64,000 nt of DNA from Alteromonas genovensis (lineage in GTDB: Bacteria > Pseudomonadota > Gammaproteobacteria > Enterobacterales > Alteromonadaceae): NCBI RefSeq assembly GCF_010500895.1, contig NZ_JAAAWO010000009.1, positions 118,391-182,390 on the forward strand, given 5' to 3'. Positions 9,710 to 18,654 of this stretch are shown piece by piece. Each line of letters begins with the position of its first letter. The first letter of the stretch is position 1. The notes below the pieces were generated by a model. That model was not told where the DNA came from, did not search any database, and was given only the letters and a program-made list of their open reading frames with translations. A program made the translations under genes and the position numbers.

Positions 9710-10408
9710 TCAGCTTTCTTCTGCAGGAGCAGAGCGTGCGTGCTGACACTGAACAATTAGTGCAGCGAAATCTACGGCCTCTCTATCAAGTTCAGAGCTT
9801 GCTATGAAGATATCGTAGCCCAGACGTTTTCTAAGCTCCACCATACGGTGAGCCAACATTGCTTTGATACCGGTAATAGGCGTGCCATCTTCTAAAACAA
9901 AGTGCTTGTCGTCGAACATAGATTGTTCGTAACAGCTTCCCGTCGCACAATTATTGTCCGAGTTATGCAGCAGCAAAGGACGTTGCTCCATGAGCAAGTG
10001 AGTGGCAAGGCGCGGTGAAATGGTTTTTAAAAAGTCGGTATAACTTTTCACCTTAAAACCCACGGTTTCAAGCGCCACCTGATCAAGCCCATGGCGAATT
10101 CGTGGACAATCAGCTCGCTGTAAATTATCCCAATGAATACGCCAGCTGCCTAACCGGTGTCGGTAGGTGATATAGTCTTTGGCAATTTCTAAGCTGTAGT
10201 TAGGTTCACGTATTTTAAAGTAACCGATAAGTAAGCACACCAGTGCTGCGCTGGTCATGAAAATACCCGCTAAAAACAGCCATTCGGGAAGAAAGCTAAG
10301 CCACAGGGCAGACACAACTAACCCCACGCAGCCAATCACAATACTCGTTAAACCATTGCTTTTAGAAGCGGCTCTAATATAAATGGGTTCTGCACTACTG
10401 CCAGACAT
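9710..10408 (-). CDS. Predicted inner-membrane protein, probably DUF2982 family
   Basis: This 232-residue protein has two adjacent hydrophobic segments near residues 20-65 and then a soluble domain of about 165 residues. Its features include RHRLGSWRIHWDNLQR, a Cys pair in NNCATGSCYEQ and a Lys/Arg-rich helix near residue 190. The layout and motifs recall DUF2982 proteins of Alteromonadales and Vibrionales, whose function is unknown. It is a single gene on the minus strand facing the end of the hybrid kinase. The family call is from memory and only moderately secure. Confidence 0.6.
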   Translation of the reverse strand: MSGSSAEPIYIRAASKSNGLTSIVIGCVGLVVSALWLSFLPEWLFLAGIFMTSAALVCLLIGYFKIREPNYSLEIAKDYITYRHRLGSWRIHWDNLQRADCPRIRHGLDQVALETVGFKVKSYTDFLKTISPRLATHLLMEQRPLLLHNSDNNCATGSCYEQSMFDDKHFVLEDGTPITGIKAMLAHRMVELRKRLGYDIFIASSELDREAVDFAALIVQCQHARSAPAEES

Positions 10409-10713
10409 AAAAATACACTACCAACATAATAACGGCCCAAAGAAGGTATAAGCGTACACGCTTGCACTTAGCACAATCGGTCTTCCACCAGCGGGAAAAA
10501 AGAAAAGGCTTTTTTTGCATATGTGCCGGCGCTTCCTATGACAAAATTTACAATCGCATCGCGTCTCACGTGCTGACGTTGAGATAGTTTTTATATACGC
10601 GATTTAAAAACAGATAGTTTACCTGAGCTCATTACTACTTAAACACATTACTTTTTAAACACAGTATTACTCAAATTCGCTGCTATCTAAATCAATCAGC
10701 CTGTGGCGTTGTA
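10409..10713. other. Intergenic region with a 16-bp tandem repeat
   Basis: This stretch of about 305 bp lies between the DUF2982-like gene and the stop of the RND pump gene. I see no gene here. Its notable content is the tandem repeat at 10630-10677, listed separately. The rest is AT-rich and must hold the promoter of the DUF2982-like gene near 10410-10500. No clear rho-independent terminator for the pump operon is visible. Confidence 0.6.
10630..10677. repeat. 16-bp degenerate tandem repeat, about 3 copies
   Basis: Copies are CATTACTACTTAAACA (10630), CATTACTTTTTAAACA (10646) and a weaker CAGTATTACTCAAATT (10662). The first two match at 14 of 16 positions. The array lies 37-84 bp downstream of the pump gene's stop codon. 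Confidence 0.7.
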
Positions 10714-13700
10714 TTATTCACTCACTAGCCTTTTGTGCTGATTGCGCTTAAATGCGGCCACAATGGTTGGAGTAAATACCAGAGATAGAATGACCGAGAA
10801 ACCCACGCCGCCCGCAATAACAACAGCAAGTGGAGGCCAAAAGCTTCCCTCACTGAATAACAATAGCGGTATAAGTCCCCCCACCGTTGTAAATGTGGTC
10901 GATAATATATGTCGACTACAGCTCATTGTTTCTTCCACTATGGCTTTCGTATCACCCTGTTTTGCTTGCGGGTTAGCATTAATTGCCGCTATCACCACGA
11001 TAGAACCATTGATAGCAACCCCGATAAGTCCTGCGCAGCCGAGCAACGGGTTAAAGCCTATGGGGAGCCCGGAAAGCCACAAACTGAACATACCAAGACC
11101 AACGGATAAAATCGCGACTAGCCCAATCACCCCTGCCATTCTTAAGCTTGAGAAAGTGAGAATAAGCGTTGTAATCATTAATACCAACAATACAGGCGCA
11201 TAAGTCCCAAGCTGACCTAACGCTTGTTGCTGTTCATCGGCATCCCCTGCTAGATGAATTCGATAGCCTTGGGGTAACACCAAATGCTCATCAAGCTTCT
11301 CTCTCAACGTATTGCTCGCATCTATTGCCGGAACATCGGGTAATAAAAATGCTTGAATACGATTAAGGCGCTCGCCGTTAACACGGGTAATACTGCTAGT
11401 AGCCGGCTTTAGCGAAAGCGATGTCACGGCCGCCAAAGGTGACCATGAGAGGGCGCTATCATTAGCTACAGGTATGGGCATAGAGTCGACACCGGAGACA
11501 TCTTGTCTAAATGACTCAGCCAACCTCACTCTTACGGGAACCTCCTCAGTACTTTCTAATACTGATCCACCGGTGATCCCAGAGAAGTTGATTTGCATCT
11601 GCGCAGCAAGATCGGCCAAAGATATCCCTAAATACGACAAGCTATCGCTATCTGTAACAACGTTAAGTTCTGGCTCGCCCATAGAAATGCTGGCTATTGA
11701 TTGAGAAATGCCGTCAACCTCTGACATCAGCGCTCTTACCTGCTCTCCTAACTCGTTTAATACGTTTAGGTCGGGCCCAAATATCTCGACTTCCACCGGC
11801 GCAGCAATGGGCGGCCCCTGCCCAAACCCTTTCACCACAATCTGAATTTCTGGGTATGCGCTATCTAAATCTTGCTGCAGCTTGCCAACGAGAGTTGATG
11901 CCCCTTCAACAGTGTTGGTGGTTATCACCGCATTGGCAAAATACGGCATGTTATCTCTTGTCATGGTTTGATTGTAATACACCGAAGGCGCAGAACCGCC
12001 CACTAGCCAGGTGACTTGACTAACGCCCTCGTACTGGCGAATTTTGGCATCCACATTCAACGCATAGTCGGTAGTATTGTTAATACTGCTGCCTTCTTTC
12101 GTCCACAGATACACTTCAAACTGGTCTCTGTCGGCACTGGGGAAAAACACATTCGCCAAGCGTGTAGACAGGGCAAAGCCAGATAAGCACAGTATGCAAA
12201 TAACTGAAATAACGAGCTTCGGCTGTTTTATCCAGCGTCCTAGCTGGCGGCTGAAAGCTAACGTTAGCGCCGGTGCCTGAATGCCCACCTGCCACCACGA
12301 GGAGCCAGCAGCTTTCGTGGTACCCAATGCAGCGCCGTCGTTTTTCGGTAAAAAGCGCGCTGCCAGCGCAGCAATAACTGTAAGAGAGATAAACAAAGAG
12401 CCAATTAGGGCCATAACCACGCTAATAGCGATAGGCCCAATAAAATCGCCAATGTTCCCATTTAGCAAAAATATTGGCATGAAACCCAACACCGTTGTTA
12501 ACGTTGAGGCGAGTAGCGGCGCGAATAAATGCGCCACACTTTTCGCCATTGCACCGACTCGGGTAAGCTGAGGGTCTTGTAAATTGAGCCGAATTTCATC
12601 TGTTATTACAATGGCATTATCAATGAGAAGGCCAATGGCGATGATCATGCCAAAAATGGACATCTGATGAATTTGTTCGTTATAAAAACTCAGCGAGAAC
12701 AACGTGAAGGATGCACACAGCGGCAGCGCCAAACCCACAATCCATGCAGCCCTAAAGCCCATAAATAGTAAAATAACCAACATCACCACCGCACAACCCA
12801 TCAACAAATTCATTGATAAATCGGCTAAACGGGTGGCTGTGTATTCGTTTTGCTCAAAAGCGACTGACGCGGTAAGCGTACCGCCAAAATCGCGATTAAA
12901 TAGCTCAACTTCTGCAAGGGCATTTTGAGTCCACACATCAGAGCGTAATGAGGGCTGCATTCTAGCCGCAACAAAAATAGATTCTTCACCATCTAAAAAT
13001 GCAATTTCACTGCGTGGCGTACTGTAACCCCGAGTGACACTCGCAATGTCCTCAACACGCAAGTAGCGACCGTCGCGATTAACTAATGGAACCGATGCAA
13101 TCATATCAACACCGGTGAGTCCTTCTCCCACACTAAAGCGTAAGTTGCTCTGTTGCGTATTTAACATGCCTGCGGGCAGTTTAGGGTCGGCATTGCGAAT
13201 AATAGTGCTAACCTGCTGTAGCGTTAAACCTGTGGCCGCTAATTTAATGGGGTCTACGCTCACGCTCACTTCTTCGTTAGGCTCGCCATATACCCTGACT
13301 AATTCTGTGCCGTTAACGTTTCTCAAGCGATCGGTAAGCTCTTCAGCAAGGCGAGACATGACTGTAATAGGCGTTGTGTCTGGATATTCGGCACGAAGAG
13401 AAAGTAGCAGCGTAAAGGCGGTTGCCCCGCGCTTTTCATCAAAGACAGGGTCTAAAACCCCTTCGGGGAATAGGTCTGACGCAGCTCCAATCGCATCTCG
13501 TATCTCGCTAAATAGCTCTTCGTTAGTGCTGTTATCAACCCAATCTTGGGTTTCTATTAATATGACTGAAATCCCCGCCCGAGACGTAGACTTAACCTCT
13601 TTGATTTCAAATATTTCTCGCAGCCTGTCTTCTAAAACATCACTGACAAGCGCTTCTACACGCTCTGCCGACGCCCCTGGATACTGGGTGATAATTAGCG

Positions 13701-13866
13701 CATTGCGCGTATCGATCCTAGGGTCTTCAATACGTGGTAACGAGCCTAGCGCTGATAGTCCGGCGACAATGATGATCACCAAACTTAATATCAGCAGATG
13801 TCCCCGTCGATAAAAAAGCGTATACCACGGATAGTCTTTACTTACGCTAGCGTGAGGCGTTTTCAT
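10714..13866 (-). CDS. RND efflux transporter permease (HAE-1/AcrB-like)
   Basis: This 1050-residue inner-membrane pump has the duplicated RND layout: a first TM helix near residue 25, a large periplasmic loop, TM2-7 near 335-500, and the same pattern in the C-terminal half. It would export substrates by proton antiport in a tripartite complex with the adaptor encoded upstream and an outer-membrane channel. No channel gene is adjacent. The TM4 proton-relay motif reads GLLIDNAIV, against GLLVDDAIV in AcrB, so one of the two Asp residues is Asn. The TM10 segment reads GVAINGSIV where AcrB has GLSAKNAIL, so the relay Lys is missing. It belongs to a subgroup distinct from AcrB. The substrate is unknown. 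The start ATG overlaps the adaptor stop by one base. Confidence 0.92.
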   Translation of the reverse strand: MKTPHASVSKDYPWYTLFYRRGHLLILSLVIIIVAGLSALGSLPRIEDPRIDTRNALIITQYPGASAERVEALVSDVLEDRLREIFEIKEVKSTSRAGISVILIETQDWVDNSTNEELFSEIRDAIGAASDLFPEGVLDPVFDEKRGATAFTLLLSLRAEYPDTTPITVMSRLAEELTDRLRNVNGTELVRVYGEPNEEVSVSVDPIKLAATGLTLQQVSTIIRNADPKLPAGMLNTQQSNLRFSVGEGLTGVDMIASVPLVNRDGRYLRVEDIASVTRGYSTPRSEIAFLDGEESIFVAARMQPSLRSDVWTQNALAEVELFNRDFGGTLTASVAFEQNEYTATRLADLSMNLLMGCAVVMLVILLFMGFRAAWIVGLALPLCASFTLFSLSFYNEQIHQMSIFGMIIAIGLLIDNAIVITDEIRLNLQDPQLTRVGAMAKSVAHLFAPLLASTLTTVLGFMPIFLLNGNIGDFIGPIAISVVMALIGSLFISLTVIAALAARFLPKNDGAALGTTKAAGSSWWQVGIQAPALTLAFSRQLGRWIKQPKLVISVICILCLSGFALSTRLANVFFPSADRDQFEVYLWTKEGSSINNTTDYALNVDAKIRQYEGVSQVTWLVGGSAPSVYYNQTMTRDNMPYFANAVITTNTVEGASTLVGKLQQDLDSAYPEIQIVVKGFGQGPPIAAPVEVEIFGPDLNVLNELGEQVRALMSEVDGISQSIASISMGEPELNVVTDSDSLSYLGISLADLAAQMQINFSGITGGSVLESTEEVPVRVRLAESFRQDVSGVDSMPIPVANDSALSWSPLAAVTSLSLKPATSSITRVNGERLNRIQAFLLPDVPAIDASNTLREKLDEHLVLPQGYRIHLAGDADEQQQALGQLGTYAPVLLVLMITTLILTFSSLRMAGVIGLVAILSVGLGMFSLWLSGLPIGFNPLLGCAGLIGVAINGSIVVIAAINANPQAKQGDTKAIVEETMSCSRHILSTTFTTVGGLIPLLLFSEGSFWPPLAVVIAGGVGFSVILSLVFTPTIVAAFKRNQHKRLVSE

Positions 13867-15116
13867 TACTGTACTCCAGCGTATTGCGCGCTGTTTTGAG
13901 CGCCGCTTTGACCACCGCTTTCTGGGGCACTTAGCTCAGAGTAAGATTTACGCTCTGTTTGTGTCTGCGCTTGAGTTGACGCACTGGCTGCGGATACCCG
14001 CTGTCCAGGAGACAGCTTGTGGGTACCGTCTACGATATAGCGGTCGCCTTCTTTTAATGCCCCACGGACAAAGGCGTTGTTCCCGTCTGTGTAAACCACC
14101 TCGACCACTCTTGCTTCAAGTGCTGTGCCGCTCTCACTTTGAGCTGCATCGCCTAATACAAATACTCGCCATAGGCCACGCAGCCCGTTGCTTAATGCCG
14201 TCACAGGAAGCCAGCTACCTTGTTCATTGTGCGAGCGCGCACCAAACAAAATAGCCATATCACCAGGTCGTACTTTGTCATTGCTGTTCAGGGTTACCAG
14301 AATATCAACCGTTCTGGTTTGTATATTCCTCACAGAAAGGCGTTGGGTCACCACGCCCGCTGCATTTTGCTCACCAATTTGAATGATGACAGGCTCACCA
14401 ATATCAAACTGATCGATAATATCTGCTGGCACTGCAAAGCGAGCTTGAAATTGCTCGTTACTCGTAATACCAATGACCGCGGTCCCAGCGTTTACAACAC
14501 TCCCCTCATCAAAGAAGCGTCGGTTAACTTGCCCATCAAACGGTGCGTAAAGCACCGCTCTATCAAGTGCCACTTTCATCGAATTAAGCGATGCTTCAAT
14601 TTCGTTTACTCTGGCATTGGCCACACTAAGGGAAGCGTTTGTTTCATCAAGACGCTGTGCAGACTCTAGTTTTCTGTCAACGAGGGATTGAGTGCGATCG
14701 TTGTTGATTTTAGCTAAGTTTAAATCTGCCTTTACTCGCACCAAAGAGGCGTTAAGCTCTTCTTGCTGTGCTCTTAAGCGCTGAGTATCTAACCGAGCAA
14801 CAATATCTCCTTTAGACACGGCATCACCCTCTTCAACCAGTACTTCCTCTATTTGACCGCCAGTGTCAAATGACAGCGAGGTGGATTTTGGCGATTCAAC
14901 TAAGCCGAAGACACTAATTGGCGTTTCAAATTGCTGTTGCACCTTTACCGTACCGGTAACAACAGACATGGGCGCTCTCGCCTGAGGTGTCTGCGCGGCA
15001 TTACCTATTCCAGCTGCCACCAATAGCAGCACCAACGCGGCAGTGAAAACGACGATTGCAACGTATAGTGATGCTTCACTTGCCGTTGACGAGGTGTCAG
15101 CAGAATTCATATTCAT
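13866..15116 (-). CDS. RND efflux periplasmic adaptor (membrane fusion protein)
   Basis: This 416-residue protein has an N-terminal membrane anchor (about 18-42). A lipoyl/barrel-sandwich half with a GDAVSKGDIVARLD motif follows, then a long alpha-helical hairpin (about 110-190), the second lipoyl half (DRAVLYAPFDGQV) and beta-barrel and membrane-proximal domains. The C-terminal tail is Gln/Ser/Ala-rich and low in complexity. Adaptors of this type link the RND pump to an outer-membrane channel. It is the first gene of the pump operon, and the stop and start of the two genes overlap as TAATG. The TetR gene is divergent, and a palindromic operator lies between them. No lipobox is visible. Confidence 0.92.
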   Translation of the reverse strand: MNMNSADTSSTASEASLYVAIVVFTAALVLLLVAAGIGNAAQTPQARAPMSVVTGTVKVQQQFETPISVFGLVESPKSTSLSFDTGGQIEEVLVEEGDAVSKGDIVARLDTQRLRAQQEELNASLVRVKADLNLAKINNDRTQSLVDRKLESAQRLDETNASLSVANARVNEIEASLNSMKVALDRAVLYAPFDGQVNRRFFDEGSVVNAGTAVIGITSNEQFQARFAVPADIIDQFDIGEPVIIQIGEQNAAGVVTQRLSVRNIQTRTVDILVTLNSNDKVRPGDMAILFGARSHNEQGSWLPVTALSNGLRGLWRVFVLGDAAQSESGTALEARVVEVVYTDGNNAFVRGALKEGDRYIVDGTHKLSPGQRVSAASASTQAQTQTERKSYSELSAPESGGQSGAQNSAQYAGVQ

Positions 15117-15172
15117 GTTTTTACACTCAGTGATGACGTTTGCAAATGCATAATGCGATGCTAGTATATAAA

Positions 15173-15189
15173 TACTAGACCGTCCAGTA
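15173..15189. promoter_or_regulatory. Palindromic TetR-type operator between pump operon and regulator
   Basis: The 17-bp sequence TACTAGACCGTCCAGTA is an imperfect palindrome of the form TACT-R-GAC-S-GTC-Y-AGTA. One more complementary base pair flanks it on each side. It sits 57 bp from the adaptor start and 50 bp from the tetR start. Size, symmetry and the GAC/GTC core are typical of operators bound by TetR/AcrR repressors of RND pumps. Binding by the adjacent TetR protein is inference. Confidence 0.8.
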
Positions 15190-15238
15190 TGATATTATTT
15201 ATTCGTTATATTCTTTTATTTCGCAAGCGAGGATCATA

Positions 15239-15880
15239 GTGTCGCAAATAAAAAAACAAGGTAGGCCAAAAAGTGAAGAGAAATCTCGGCTTATCTTACA
15301 GGCTGCATCGCGACTTTTCTTGAAAGATGGCTTTACTAAGACGTCTATGGACGGCATTGCTAAAGCCTCAGGCGTTTCAAAGCAAACAGTTTACTCTCAC
15401 TTTGATAGCAAAGATGTCCTTTTTCAATCGGCCATATCGTCTAAGTGCAGGGCATATCAGCTCGATACCCCTGAAGTTTTCGAGTCAGCGTCACACGAGC
15501 CAGGTATTACAGAGTGTCTCCATAAAATTGGCAGACAATATATACGTCTAATTCAAGACCCCGAGACCGTGGGTATATTTAGGGTGATCATTGCCGAGGC
15601 TGTTAATAACGCGCACGTGGCGTCGCTATTTTATCAAGCCGGTCCGAAACGCTCGCTAGACGCTCTTGGTCATACAATTTGGCAGTTGGGCAAAGGTGAC
15701 CTTACGCAAGAGAAAGCGAATCAACTTGCCATTGATTACTGCGCACTATTGAAAGGCGAATTTCACACCATGCTGTTATGCGGCATTCACCCTGCAATGA
15801 ACGATAAACATATACACGAACACGTAGGCCAAGCAGCAGAAAAAATAGCAGTATTGTTTGCGCATTATCGCAATAAGTAG
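15239..15880 (+). CDS. TetR/AcrR family transcriptional regulator
   Basis: This 213-residue protein has an N-terminal TetR helix-turn-helix: ASRLFLKDGFTKTSMDGIAK, then ASGVSKQTVYSHF with SKDVLF. The all-helical ligand-binding C-terminal domain resembles the AefR-like type. The GTG start at 15239 is supported by GCGAGGA about 6 nt upstream. The gene is divergent from the RND pump operon and shares a 122-bp promoter region containing a 17-bp palindrome. It is therefore probably a local repressor of the pump and of itself. The inducing ligand cannot be read from sequence. Confidence 0.92.
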   Translation: MSQIKKQGRPKSEEKSRLILQAASRLFLKDGFTKTSMDGIAKASGVSKQTVYSHFDSKDVLFQSAISSKCRAYQLDTPEVFESASHEPGITECLHKIGRQYIRLIQDPETVGIFRVIIAEAVNNAHVASLFYQAGPKRSLDALGHTIWQLGKGDLTQEKANQLAIDYCALLKGEFHTMLLCGIHPAMNDKHIHEHVGQAAEKIAVLFAHYRNK

Positions 15881-15996
15881 TCACAACGATTAACGCAACA
15901 AATGCGCGAATTACGCTCAGAGTTTGCCGCTGACAGATTACTTATACCGCGGTTTGTTATACACTAGCGGCGTTTTCGTTAATGATTGAGTGGCTC

Positions 15997-17010
15997 ATGT
16001 CTGACTTTACTGGTAACCATATTCTTTCGGTTAATCAATTCGATCGGGAGGCCATTGAGAAGGTGTTCTCAGTAGCCGATTCCATGCAACCTTATGCTCG
16101 ACGAGAAAAACGCACGACGGTATTAGAAGGCGCCATTCTTGGTAACCTTTTTTTTGAACCTAGTACCCGTACTCGCGTGAGTTTTGGTACCGCCTTCAAC
16201 TTGTTAGGTGGTGAAGTACGAGAAACGACCGGAATGTCGAGTTCAGCGCTGGCAAAGGGCGAGTCTCTTTACGATACCGCAAGAGTATTAAGCGGATATT
16301 CAGATATTATTGCCATGCGACATCCCGCGGCTGGCTCTGTGGCTGAATTTGCCGAGGGAAGCCGAGTCCCCGTCATTAATGGCGGCGATGGTGCAAATGA
16401 ACATCCTACCCAAGCCCTGTTAGACCTATTTACCATTAAACGTGAGTTAGAATACAACGGTCAAGGTATCGATGGGCTTCATATCGCTATGATAGGCGAC
16501 TTGCGCTACGGCCGCACCGTGCATTCATTATCTCGTTTATTGTGTTTATTTAATAATGTTCGTTTTACCTTAATATCGCCTCAAGAATTAGCCATGCCGC
16601 AACCTGTTATTGATGCTATAGAGCAAGCAGGTCATCAACTTACCGTTACCGATACCCTAGAGGGCAGTATGGATGCGGACATTTGCTATCAAACTCGTAT
16701 TCAAGAAGAGCGATTTCCTTCACAAGATGAAGCCAATAAATACCGCGGAAAATTTCGGTTAAATCAATCGATTTACACACGACACTTTCAGTCTAAGACC
16801 GTCATTATGCATCCACTTCCGCGAGATTCTCGTATGGAAGCCAACGAGCTAGACAACGATTTAAACCTTAATCCAAACTTAGCCATTTTCCGACAAACCG
16901 ATAATGGTGTGTTGGTAAGAATGGCCTTATTTGCCCTCACTCTTGGTGTAGAGCACTTGGTCACAAAATACGAACGTGACGTCGTTTGGTACAGCAATAA
17001 GAGTAAGTAA
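15997..17010 (+). CDS. pyrB: Aspartate carbamoyltransferase catalytic chain
   Basis: This protein of about 337 residues catalyses carbamoyl phosphate plus aspartate to N-carbamoylaspartate, the committed step of pyrimidine synthesis. The signature [11 protein letters not shown] (carbamoyl-phosphate binding), [13 protein letters not shown] and the HPLPRDSR segment are all intact. ATG at 15997 gives the usual N-terminus [12 protein letters not shown]. The ATG at 15982 would add five residues with no better ribosome site. The regulatory chain gene pyrI does not follow: hemL begins 4 bp downstream, suggesting co-transcription. The chain is about 25-30 residues longer than E. coli PyrB, mostly at the C-terminus. 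Confidence 0.95.
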   Translation: MSDFTGNHILSVNQFDREAIEKVFSVADSMQPYARREKRTTVLEGAILGNLFFEPSTRTRVSFGTAFNLLGGEVRETTGMSSSALAKGESLYDTARVLSGYSDIIAMRHPAAGSVAEFAEGSRVPVINGGDGANEHPTQALLDLFTIKRELEYNGQGIDGLHIAMIGDLRYGRTVHSLSRLLCLFNNVRFTLISPQELAMPQPVIDAIEQAGHQLTVTDTLEGSMDADICYQTRIQEERFPSQDEANKYRGKFRLNQSIYTRHFQSKTVIMHPLPRDSRMEANELDNDLNLNPNLAIFRQTDNGVLVRMALFALTLGVEHLVTKYERDVVWYSNKSK

Positions 17011-17014
17011 TTAC

Positions 17015-18295
17015 ATGACAAAATCTGAAACACTATTTGCCCGAGCTCAACTCACCATTCCAGGTGGTGTAAATTCACCTGTGCGTGCTTTTAAAGCGGT
17101 AGGTGGAACACCTCGCTTTATTACGAAAGCAGATGGCGCATACATGTGGGATGTAGACGGTAAACAGTACATTGACTACATTCAGTCATGGGGTCCAATG
17201 GTATTAGGGCATAACAACCCCAAAATAAGAGAGGCCGTTATAGAAGCTTCTTACAGCGGTTTATCTTTTGGCGCGCCTACCGAAGCCGAGGTCATTATGG
17301 CTGAAACGGTTAGCAAAATGGTGCCGTCAATGGAGATGGTGCGCATGGTAAATTCAGGCACCGAAGCGACAATGTCAGCAATACGACTTGCACGTGGCTA
17401 TACGGGCCGCAACAAAATTGTGAAGTTTGAAGGCTGCTATCATGGGCATGCCGACTCGTTATTAGTTAAAGCGGGGTCAGGTGCACTGACACTGGGTGTA
17501 CCAAGCTCTCCTGGCGTACCTGACAACGTGGCAGAACATACGCTTACCGTTGAATATAACAATATTGAATCGGTTAAAGAGATCTTCAAAGCTCATGGCG
17601 ACGATATTGCCTGTATTATTGTAGAGCCAGTGGCTGGTAACATGAACTGTATTCCGCCTGTGGAAGGTTTTCTTGAAGGCCTTCGTGCAGTATGCGATGA
17701 GTATTCAAGCGTACTTATTTTTGACGAAGTCATGACAGGCTTCCGCGTATCTCGCGGCGGAGCGCAAGAGCGTTATGGTGTTAAGCCAGATCTTACCTGC
17801 CTTGGCAAAGTGATTGGCGGCGGTATGCCGGTAGGTTGTTTCGGTGGCAGAAAAGATATCATCACGCACATAGCCCCAACAGGCCCTGTCTATCAGGCGG
17901 GGACGCTGTCGGGTAACCCAGTCGCGATGGCCGCTGGCCTTGCAGCTATGGAACAACTGCAGCAAGAAGACCTCTATGACTCAATTTTTGAGAATACGCA
18001 GGCGCTGGTAGATGGCATGCAGGCACTGGCCGACAAGCACAATATTAGTCTAACTACTAATGTTGCGGGCAGTATGTTTGGGATATTCTTTACCGACGTT
18101 GAGAAGGTGACGAACTATAAACAGGCTATTAATTGCAACACCGAGCAATTTAATAAGTTTTATCACGGCATGCTGAACGAGGGTGTATACCTAGCCCCGG
18201 CCTCTTACGAGGCAGGATTTGTATCTAAAGCCCACGATGCCAGTGTTATAGAAAAAACATTAGCGGCTGCAGATAAGGTATTTGCTACGCTTTAA
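17015..18295 (+). CDS. hemL: Glutamate-1-semialdehyde 2,1-aminomutase
   Basis: This 426-residue PLP enzyme converts glutamate-1-semialdehyde to 5-aminolevulinate in the C5 tetrapyrrole pathway. The PLP-binding lysine is Lys265 in [13 protein letters not shown]. Other hallmarks are [11 protein letters not shown] near the N-terminus, the [16 protein letters not shown] loop and [10 protein letters not shown] chose ATG at 17015, giving [12 protein letters not shown], which matches the family start. An upstream in-frame start at 16976 would overlap pyrB by 35 bp. The gene follows pyrB by 4 bp, an unusual partner for it. Confidence 0.96.
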   Translation: MTKSETLFARAQLTIPGGVNSPVRAFKAVGGTPRFITKADGAYMWDVDGKQYIDYIQSWGPMVLGHNNPKIREAVIEASYSGLSFGAPTEAEVIMAETVSKMVPSMEMVRMVNSGTEATMSAIRLARGYTGRNKIVKFEGCYHGHADSLLVKAGSGALTLGVPSSPGVPDNVAEHTLTVEYNNIESVKEIFKAHGDDIACIIVEPVAGNMNCIPPVEGFLEGLRAVCDEYSSVLIFDEVMTGFRVSRGGAQERYGVKPDLTCLGKVIGGGMPVGCFGGRKDIITHIAPTGPVYQAGTLSGNPVAMAAGLAAMEQLQQEDLYDSIFENTQALVDGMQALADKHNISLTTNVAGSMFGIFFTDVEKVTNYKQAINCNTEQFNKFYHGMLNEGVYLAPASYEAGFVSKAHDASVIEKTLAAADKVFATL

Positions 18296-18654
18296 GGCAT
18301 TTGTGTAGTAGCCCTGATTGTATTGGGGCTGCGTATACTGAAGCTGTGTGCACAGAGCAAATATACCTAGAGAGCACATCAAATGTTGTGCTCTCTAGCA
18401 ATGATTTATCGACCCTTAAATAGCTAATCTCTTTATTATTTAATACCTTTTTTTGACCAATCTCTTTTCTCAACTATTGTTCACTTGAATTACACTACGG
18501 TATACGTTTACCTTAGTTACAAGCAGGCCTTTACAAGATTTCAAAATTTTTGTGCTACATCTTTGTATTGTATTTTTAGTACTTAAATTTTTCACACTAT
18601 CTTGTATTGATGTCTTCATTCTCATTATAAAGTCACTTTGAATAAGAATAGCTA
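18296..18654. other. Intergenic region with a perfect inverted repeat
   Basis: This stretch of about 359 bp lies between hemL and the cyclase gene. It holds the 12-bp hairpin at 18367-18398, listed separately. An AT-rich stretch from about 18480 to 18640 probably carries the cyclase promoter. No gene is visible. Confidence 0.6.
18367..18398. terminator. Perfect 12-bp hairpin downstream of hemL, possible terminator
   Basis: CTAGAGAGCACA pairs fully with TGTGCTCTCTAG around an 8-nt loop. It starts 71 bp after the hemL stop. No U-tract follows on either strand, so it may instead stabilise the mRNA end or serve as a protein-binding palindrome. Confidence 0.5.

Noticed and set aside
13115..13813. 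232-codon open frame antisense to the RND pump
   Set aside because: It lies opposite a highly conserved transporter gene, its protein is low in complexity (Ser/Leu/Arg-rich) and it lacks a recognisable domain or ribosome site.
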